Origin: Seohaeicola_A nanhaiensis
Lineage (GTDB): Bacteria; Pseudomonadota; Alphaproteobacteria; Rhodobacterales; Rhodobacteraceae
Direction of reading: 5' to 3'
Length of the DNA: 64,000 nucleotides
Assembly: GCF_042654245.1 (NCBI RefSeq)
Contig: NZ_JBHSGI010000032.1
Span: 1 to 64,000, forward strand
Part shown: piece after piece, positions 16,969-23,114 of the stretch
How positions within the stretch are numbered: position 1 is the first letter of the stretch
How the letters are laid out: each line of letters begins with the position of its first letter
The notes under the pieces: model-generated
Seen by the model: the letters and a program-made list of their open reading frames with translations, nothing else
Told to the model about the DNA's origin: nothing
The model's database searches: none
Program-made: the position numbers and the translations under genes

Positions 16969-17244
16969 ATGAACCGGCAGAACGAACGACTTGTGGCAGC
17001 CTTTGCCATCGTGCTCGCCGAACTGCGTGAACAGGCAGGGCTGACCCAGGAACAGCTTGCCGAACGCGCCGACGTATCCGCGCGGTTCATTTCCTTCCTG
17101 GAAAACGGTCACCGACAACCGTCTCTTTCAGCGCTGTATGCGCTGAGCAGAGGGATGGGTATCCGGATGCGGGACTTGGTGGATACTCTCGAGCGTCACT
17201 ATCACACTACAGATGCGTCCGGTCGCACGGATGTTAATACCTAG
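16969..17244 (+). CDS. XRE-family transcriptional regulator
   Basis: A 91-residue HTH_3 protein. The helix-turn-helix is clear: LREQAGLTQEQLAERADVS, then FISFLENGHRQPSLSALYAL (residues 19-60). Size and sequence are typical of controller proteins of restriction or phage loci. It is divergent from the GmrSD-like gene and probably controls it. The ATG follows a weak GGATGG. Confidence 0.88.
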   Translation: MNRQNERLVAAFAIVLAELREQAGLTQEQLAERADVSARFISFLENGHRQPSLSALYALSRGMGIRMRDLVDTLERHYHTTDASGRTDVNT

Positions 17245-17384
17245 AGATGGAATTTCGGCGAGCCGTCGCTTCGGGTGATGTCCCCCTTCTCAATCTGAGA
17301 GAGGGAATGTCGGCTCGATAGATAAAACGAGCTTTCAAGGCAAAAGCAGCAACACTTGGCTTAGATCGAAAGTTCCCCGCAAAC

Positions 17385-17453
17385 AGCCTTGGCAGTTCGT
17401 CGGTCTCCGCTTCTCCCCAGCCTCCGGCTGGGCGCTCCGACCGCCAAACTGCC
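17385..17453. repeat. 69-bp multi-stem hairpin, copy 2
   Basis: This direct repeat of 13311-13379 differs at two positions, one near the start and one in the loop. With copy 1 it brackets HUH-1, the H-NS gene, the GmrSD-like gene and the XRE gene, about 4.1 kb. It also lies 518 bp downstream of the second HUH gene. Confidence 0.75.
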
Positions 17454-17666
17454 CCAGTTTGTAGAGATACTCTTTTGGGGTCTTTGCGTCGTTTTTCCGT
17501 AGGATGGAGGAGGCGGTTCCGGGTATGCGCTCGTTGGCTCGCCTCTGGCTCGCCGTCTCGCAGGGACTCCTCCCTTGACCCGCGCCTGCGGCGCTGGTCT
17601 TCGGTCGTCGTCGAGGCGCGCTTGTCGAGGTCGCTGCTGCGCAGCTCCTCTCCCTTCGCGCCTCGA

Positions 17667-17687
17667 GCGGCCTTCGGCCGCATTTTT
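17667..17687 (+). terminator. Rho-independent-type terminator
   Basis: GCGGCC, loop TTC, GGCCGC, then ATTTTT on the plus strand. It could end transcription from the XRE gene direction; a fair distance (over 400 bp) separates them. Confidence 0.55.
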
Positions 17688-17739
17688 GTATTTAGGTTAG
17701 GTTAGGTTAATTCAATTTAGGTTTTGTTGCTTCCCTGGA

Positions 17740-17781
17740 TTTGCCTGAAAGATCACACTGCGCCGTCCTCTTTCAGGCAAA
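17740..17781. repeat. Perfect 13-bp inverted repeat
   Basis: TTTGCCTGAAAGA at 17740-17752 and its exact inverse at 17769-17781 enclose 16 nt. Possible operator or single-strand hairpin near the 3' side of HUH-2. Confidence 0.6.
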
Positions 17782-17970
17782 GAACTACACATCACGTCAG
17801 GTTCTCCTGACATGTGCAAGCTGGGCGAAGAACGCCTGACTGCTCACTCCGCAGGGCGCAGCCCCAGCGGAAAGAACGACGCGCACAGGGTTTCCCATGC
17901 GTTGCTCGGATAGCCAACTATTTGGAATCAGGGAGGCGCTCGGCGTCATTGCCTTACGTTTATGGGGCCC

Positions 17971-18519
17971 TTAAGAGGTATGGAATTCCTTGGAGGTAAT
18001 GAAAGAGGCTTGGTTGTCCGTGAAAATCTGTTCTTTCGTGGCATAGAACGCCAATCCGTCCGGTGACGATACTTCGCGGATGACACACGTCCCGGACGGG
18101 ATGACACGTTTCCAGTGCCAGTTCAGCAAGTGCTCCAGTTGTCTTTCGTACGTGGTGGACCGAATGAGATGGTCATTGATCGCTCTGTCCACACGCTCTG
18201 GGTAAAGATCTGCAGAAAGACGCCAAAGAAGATGCCAATGCCTGTTGAGTTCGTGACCTTCCGGGTAAGCGACCCACTCGCAGCGCAGATGCCGCATGCC
18301 AGCTTCTTGCCAACGCTTGCCGATGAGGTCACAGTTCACGTAGGCATCCCAGCGACGCAACAATGCGTGTGCGTCGCTCCCGCGCGTATTGACACCACCG
18401 CGGTCAAACCTGGCGGGCCGGTGGGGGTTCAACGTGACGAAGTGGGTAGATCGCTGAGCGAGAGACTTTGCCCAATCAGTGGTTGCCTGCGCAATTTGGA
18501 TGCGGTTGGAATAGGTCAT
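17971..18519 (-). CDS. HUH endonuclease, Rep-like (HUH-2)
   Basis: A 182-residue protein from the ATG at 18519; a TTG 48 nt upstream is an alternative. It has the three rolling-circle Rep motifs in order: THFVTLN (residues 25-31), the metal site NRHWHLLW with His94 and His96, and the nucleophile FYATK with Tyr159 and Lys162. The distance between motifs 2 and 3 is normal. It nicks DNA and joins to it through Tyr, so replication, transfer or transposition of a small element is expected. It shares only these motifs with HUH-1. It has no helicase domain, so a host helicase would be needed. Confidence 0.65.
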   Translation of the reverse strand: MTYSNRIQIAQATTDWAKSLAQRSTHFVTLNPHRPARFDRGGVNTRGSDAHALLRRWDAYVNCDLIGKRWQEAGMRHLRCEWVAYPEGHELNRHWHLLWRLSADLYPERVDRAINDHLIRSTTYERQLEHLLNWHWKRVIPSGTCVIREVSSPDGLAFYATKEQIFTDNQASFITSKEFHTS

Positions 18520-19199
18520 GGCATCGCGCTCACGTCTTGGCCGGCAAATCGGCCCGCCGCGCGGCAAAGGGGAATGTCAGCGTATCCCGTTCGTTTCTCA
18601 GATCGACCAGCTCGAGAGGAATTGAACTCCGAGCAGAATGGCCGTTGGTTTCGGTAGGCGCCATTTGGACCCGGATTGCATGACAGCGATGCTCTGCATC
18701 GAAGATAGTAGGACGCGGCACTGGTTAAGGACCCCGATTGGACTAGGTCGATATAAGGAGCATTCAGACTGGATCAAGGCGGCTGCCCGCATATCCAATC
18801 GCCATATGGGAATCATCTTTTTCGATTACAAGAATGATTGTTGGGGGCCCTAAACCTTTCCTTCCAGAGACAATCAGGAAATTTGTTGGGAATGACGCTC
18901 CACAACCGGGGTGCGGATCTCTGGGTTGGTCTTACGAAACACATCTCCGAGGAGTCAGCTTATTACCAAGGCTGAGCATATCTTGGTTTCAAGTTTTCTA
19001 TCGGTGCCGCCTGTTCGACCTCAGCATCAGAGCCTCCTCGACGACCTGACGCTCTATGCCCCGGGTTCAGTGGCGGTTGACCGGGACGGTTTCGTAATCC
19101 TACACCGGGACGCGGAGTCGCGCATTCCGTGACAGGTAGTGGGCTTGCCGGTGGGGCACGTCGGCAAGCCGCTTGCCTGCCGGCCGTGGGAGGTCCGTC
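18520..19199. other. Non-coding stretch, no gene recognised
   Basis: About 680 bp with short overlapping frames on both strands. The AT content rises around 18800-18850. I see no promoter, repeat or domain to report. Confidence 0.35.
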
Positions 19200-19405
19200 G
19201 CTGCCGCCAGCGCCGCCTTAAGAAATGTTCGCCAACCTGCGCCATGCCCTCGGCCTGATCGCGGCGTGGCGTGGCGTGACGATTACAACCATCATCGACC
19301 CCACACGAGCCTCGACGGGCTCACCCCGTGGGAGTATCATCAACGGTCGAAAGAGGACCAACCCTGAACAGGGCTAACCTATAAACGCGGGCTCCAAGGG
19401 GAGCA
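19200..19405 (+). pseudogene. IS3-family orfB transposase fragment, copy 2
   Basis: Only the 3' end of an IS3-type DDE transposase is left. MFANLRHALGLIAAW continues after a frameshift into RDDYNHHRPHTSLDGLTPWE, the typical C-terminal integrase stretch. The shift coincides with a 5-bp duplication (GGCGT) near 19268. The stop is at 19365-19367 and the right end follows to about 19405. It matches the shorter remnant at 12900-12992, in the same orientation. Confidence 0.75.
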
Positions 19406-19440
19406 GGAGACCCTCTCAAAAGACGACGTGATCCTGCATT

Positions 19441-19857
19441 AAGAGTTGCGCTTGTCCCGCGAGCTCCTCCGCAACGGATGGAATAGGCTCTATCCTGCCG
19501 GTTTACGGAGACCTCAACTATCGCAGACCCGCCTACGACGCCGGGAATTTCTCGTCGAAGGCCGGCGATGTCGTCTATGACGGTGCCTTATTCGGGCGGA
19601 AGCTGTCACCGATCGAGGCGATGCTCGTCAACGTGAACCGGAACATGATCCCTCCGCGCGACTTGGCCTCCTATACCTTCACGAGCCTGAGCGGCCGCGA
19701 CCTGACCGTCTCCGGGGAAGGACGGGATCTGCTCGACAGAAGCTACCGGCTTGCGAAAGTGCTGACAGAGGCCGAAGCGCAGAGCGGCGCGCGACGATCG
19801 CGGCTCAGGACGCTGGCGCGGAAGATATACTCGGCCGGTCAGCGCCCCGCCTCATAG
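19441..19857 (+). pseudogene. Truncated remnant of an unrecognised protein
   Basis: An open frame without a plausible start runs to a TAG at 19855-19857. The readable part contains VYGDLNYRRPAYDAGNFSS, then SPIEAMLVNVNRNMIPPRD, LASYTFTSLSGRDL and a helical basic tail. It looks like genuine protein, not chance translation, and the 5' part was probably lost beside the IS3 remnant. The first internal ATG (19621) would give 78 residues. I do not recognise the family. Confidence 0.4.
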
Positions 19858-19902
19858 CCACCGCGGGGGATGGCGACCGGCGCGGCACAGGGGATGGCGC
19901 CC

Positions 19903-21837
19903 TCAATGCGCCGTGCGCATGGCGGAGAGCACCGCCGAGCGCTCAACCAACGCTTCCCCGACATAGCGCGAACCGGGGATATTGAGATGGTAGGAATCCC
20001 GGAACAGCAGAGTATCGCCGCGCCGCATGCTGCAACTTTCCGCGTTGCAGAAGAGATCCGCGAGCCGGACGTATTCGGCCCCTTCCCGACCGGCGACCGT
20101 CCGGAAGATGTCGTCGTAGAGCGCCTCGGTGGCTTGGAATTCCGAGACATCCATGTCGCATTTGCCCGACGATCCGGCATTGAGCGAGAAGGCGCAGCGA
20201 TAGGGCGGGAACCAGAAGCTGGGCGTCGCGCCCACGATCACCACGGTCTTGCCCCGAACCCTAAGCCAGCGGATCGTCTCGGTTAACTCGCCCTCGAGCG
20301 AGCGTCCTTCCGCCAACAGCTCCGGGACCTTCTGCTTGTAATACATCGTTAGCACGACCGTCCTTAGGTCGGGTTGCGCGGCGAGCGTTTCGAAGATCAG
20401 GTGCGACTCGGGCTGCGCGATCAGTGGAAGCGAATGATTGATGTAGAAGACGATATTGGCCTGCGGCAGGTTTTCGGCGAGCCCCAGGAACAGATGCTCG
20501 GCCATGGAATCCCCGATCAGGGCGACCTCGGGGGCGCCGGGGCGGGACTGGAGGCAGCGGAGATAGCCCTCGTATTCGGCCGATTGCTGCGCGAAGGATT
20601 CGGGCGTGCAGCGCAGATAGGTATCGGCCACCTTGCGGTGCATCGGCAGATGTCCGACCTCGCCCTGGCTGATCAGGGCACTGCGCACCAGGCGTCCGTC
20701 GAACCCGTTGGCCAGATGGATTGTCAGGCCAAGGGCGGCGAGGGCCGCGAGCCATGCCCCGCTGGTGCCCAGAAGGGGCCAGCGTCCGAGGAACCGCCGG
20801 TCGCGGAAGGGAGTCTCGACGAACCGCCAACTGAGCCAGGCCAGCGGCAGGCAGAGCAGGCTGAGCGCGGCCATGAGCCATGGGGACGGTGCGCTCAGGC
20901 TCTGGTATCGCGCAAAGGCGAAGAGTGGGAAATGCCAGAGATAGGCGCTGTAGCTGATCAGCCCGATGCCCACCAGCAGGGGCTGTGCAAGCAGGTGGTG
21001 GACCAGCGTTCCGGGCCGCGCGCAGAGCAGGATCAGGGCGGTTCCGACGGTCGGGAACAGGGCGTTGAACCCGGGAAGGGGCGTGGTCTTGTCCATCAGC
21101 AGGACAGATCCGATCAAGAGCCCAAGACCGGCCAGGCTCAACCCCTGGCGGAGCGCCTGCGCCGCCCTGCCGTCCTGGACCAGCGGGGCGGCGGGCACGA
21201 GGGCGCAAAGCGCGCCCAGCAGCAGTTCCCAGGCCCGTCCGGGCAGCAGGTAGAAGGTGGCGGAGGGGGCAGCGTGCACGCCCCACTGGGCCAGCGCCAG
21301 GCTCAGGACCGAGAGCAGGACCAGGACGGCCGCAACCCTTGCGCGCCCCCAGTGCCAGAGCCCGGCCAGCAGGAGCGGGAACAGGATGTAATACTGCTCC
21401 TCGACGGCGAGGCTCCAGGTGTGCAGCAGGGGCTTGAGTTCGGCATTGGCCCCGAAATACTCCGCCTCCTGCCAGAACAGGAAGTTCGACAGGAAGGTGG
21501 CGACCGCGATCAGGCTCTGGCCGAAATCGACGAAATCCCGGGGCACGAACAGGATCCCTGCGACGGGAAGGCAGAGCAGCGACACCAGGAAGAGTGCCGG
21601 CAGGATGCGGCGGGCGCGGCGTTCGTAGAAGCCGATCAGGGTGTAGCGCCCGGCCGCGATGTCGCGCACCAGGATCGAGGTAATCAGGAAGCCGCTGATC
21701 ACGAAGAAGACATCGACCCCCACGAAGCCGCCGCCGAAGGCCTGGAAGCCAGCATGGAAGAGGATGACCGGCACCACGGCGAGCGATCTCAGCCCGTCGA
21801 TCTCGGGGCGGTATGTGACCGCGGATCCCGCCGCCAA
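19903..21837 (-). CDS. Acyltransferase-3 with C-terminal SGNH domain (OafA-like)
   Basis: A 644-residue membrane O-acyltransferase. Residues 1-360 are the acyltransferase-3 domain with about ten membrane segments. It opens with YRPEIDGLRSLAVVPVILFH, includes FFVISGFLITSIL and RRARRILPAL, and has HTWSLAVEEQYY. Residues 400-644 form a periplasmic SGNH domain with the GDS block ALIGDSMAEHLFLG. Such two-domain proteins pass acetyl groups across the membrane to sugar hydroxyls. The probable start is TTG at 21837, 2 nt after the stop of the upstream glycosyltransferase gene, so the two are translationally coupled. Confidence 0.88.
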   Translation of the reverse strand: MAAGSAVTYRPEIDGLRSLAVVPVILFHAGFQAFGGGFVGVDVFFVISGFLITSILVRDIAAGRYTLIGFYERRARRILPALFLVSLLCLPVAGILFVPRDFVDFGQSLIAVATFLSNFLFWQEAEYFGANAELKPLLHTWSLAVEEQYYILFPLLLAGLWHWGRARVAAVLVLLSVLSLALAQWGVHAAPSATFYLLPGRAWELLLGALCALVPAAPLVQDGRAAQALRQGLSLAGLGLLIGSVLLMDKTTPLPGFNALFPTVGTALILLCARPGTLVHHLLAQPLLVGIGLISYSAYLWHFPLFAFARYQSLSAPSPWLMAALSLLCLPLAWLSWRFVETPFRDRRFLGRWPLLGTSGAWLAALAALGLTIHLANGFDGRLVRSALISQGEVGHLPMHRKVADTYLRCTPESFAQQSAEYEGYLRCLQSRPGAPEVALIGDSMAEHLFLGLAENLPQANIVFYINHSLPLIAQPESHLIFETLAAQPDLRTVVLTMYYKQKVPELLAEGRSLEGELTETIRWLRVRGKTVVIVGATPSFWFPPYRCAFSLNAGSSGKCDMDVSEFQATEALYDDIFRTVAGREGAEYVRLADLFCNAESCSMRRGDTLLFRDSYHLNIPGSRYVGEALVERSAVLSAMRTAH

Positions 21838-21839
21838 GG

Positions 21840-23027
21840 TCAGAGCAGCCCCGCCTTGCCGAGCACGGTCTCCAGGCGATCCAGGAAAGCCGTGCCGGAG
21901 AGCGCGTGCAGCAGCCGCTCGCGGGCGGTGCTGGCCACCTGCGCGCGCCGCGCCTCGTCATCGAGATAGGGGGCACAGGCCTTCCCGAGATCGGAAAAAT
22001 CCCAAGCGAGGGGCACATAGGTCTCGTGGGGAACAAAAAGGTCCGGCCAGGTCTCGACATGCGACATGTCCGGCTTGACCAGAAGGCTGCCGCAGAGGAT
22101 GGCTTCGAAATCGCGCCAGCAGAGTTCACCGAAGCCGAAGGGACTGACCGTGAGGCGGGCGCGGAGCATCTCGCGGTAATATTCGGCCTGCGACACCCGG
22201 TCGGTCGGCGCATGCAGGGCCCAGCTGCCATTCAGCGACTTAATAGTCTGCACGGCCGGATCGCGCAGGCCGAAGGTCCAGTGCGTCGGCGGGACGCTGG
22301 CGCGGCAGAGGATGTCGATGTCGCGCGGTCCGTCCGGCAGCGCGGCGCCGATATCCGTGCAGAGGTCGTATATCTTGTCGTCCTGCGCGATGTTCCAGCC
22401 CAGCAGGATCCGGGTCGCCTGCCCGTCGTCCAGAGGCGCGGTGGCGGGCGTGTCGTCGCTGTCGAAGGCGACCCCGAAGGTCCGGGCGACGTGGTCGGTC
22501 AGGTTGGATTTGCCGATGAAGCCGCGCCGATAGGCGGCGGGATCGGACAGGCGGTGTTTCTTGATATAGGCATCCGCCATGTCGAGCACGGCGGGCCACT
22601 GGACGCCCTGATCGTCGTCGCCGTCGAAATAGAGGGTGCGCGCGCCCGCCTCCTGCGCCACGGCGAAGAGCCTGCGGGCGAGCGCGACGGCCTCTGCCGC
22701 CGGTGTCCTGAAGGACAGCTTCAGCCCCACGGCATGGCATCCCTTCAGATCTGCCGCCTTTAGATCGCGGATCGCTGCAGTACCCGCCAGGACGAACACC
22801 AGGCCGAACCGGGCGGCGATCTGCTGACGATGGCGCAGCAGTGGGGCGAACTGCTGTTCGCTGGTATAGGCAAGACCGTCGCTGAACAGCAGCACGCGCC
22901 GGGGATGCCGGCCTCCCAGCCGGGCCCGCAGCGCGGCGAGCGCCGCGCCGCCCACGCTTCTCTTCAGCGCCCGCCCCAGCCGCCGGGAGGTTCGGGTGAA
23001 GGTCGAGGGAACACCGGCGTCATGCAT
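21840..23027 (-). CDS. Glycosyltransferase (GT1-like C-terminal domain)
   Basis: A 395-residue protein. The N-terminal 200 residues contain VLLFSDGLAYTSEQQFAPLL and an acidic cluster YFDGDDDQG. The C-terminal part has FGFGELCWRDFEAILCGSLL followed by VKPDMSHVETWPDLF and TYVPLAWDFSDL. This is the pattern of the 'glycosyl transferases group 1' end domain (PF13524), where Glu and the preceding loop bind the donor. It is followed directly by the OafA-like gene. Donor and acceptor are unknown. Confidence 0.7.
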   Translation of the reverse strand: MHDAGVPSTFTRTSRRLGRALKRSVGGAALAALRARLGGRHPRRVLLFSDGLAYTSEQQFAPLLRHRQQIAARFGLVFVLAGTAAIRDLKAADLKGCHAVGLKLSFRTPAAEAVALARRLFAVAQEAGARTLYFDGDDDQGVQWPAVLDMADAYIKKHRLSDPAAYRRGFIGKSNLTDHVARTFGVAFDSDDTPATAPLDDGQATRILLGWNIAQDDKIYDLCTDIGAALPDGPRDIDILCRASVPPTHWTFGLRDPAVQTIKSLNGSWALHAPTDRVSQAEYYREMLRARLTVSPFGFGELCWRDFEAILCGSLLVKPDMSHVETWPDLFVPHETYVPLAWDFSDLGKACAPYLDDEARRAQVASTARERLLHALSGTAFLDRLETVLGKAGLL

Positions 23028-23114
23028 GCTGTTTCAATTCCCGTCGCTCCGCGGGCCATGGCTGTTCGATGGCTGCGGCCAGAGATACCATAGCGCCTCG
23101 GGGCGGGACACCGG

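Larger units (their letters stand above)
17454..17970. other. Structured non-coding region downstream of HUH-2
   Basis: 517 bp without a convincing gene but with several foldable pieces. These are the GC-rich hairpin at 17667-17681, 3.6 tandem TTAGG units at 17692-17709, a perfect 13-bp inverted repeat at 17740-17752/17769-17781, and GTCAGG/CCTGAC at 17796-17811. Together with the 69-bp hairpin this resembles the origin region of a rolling-circle replicon more than ordinary spacer. Confidence 0.45.

Noticed and set aside
19621..19857. 78-residue gene from an internal ATG
   Set aside because: The open, protein-like frame extends upstream without a start, so a truncated larger gene is more likely.
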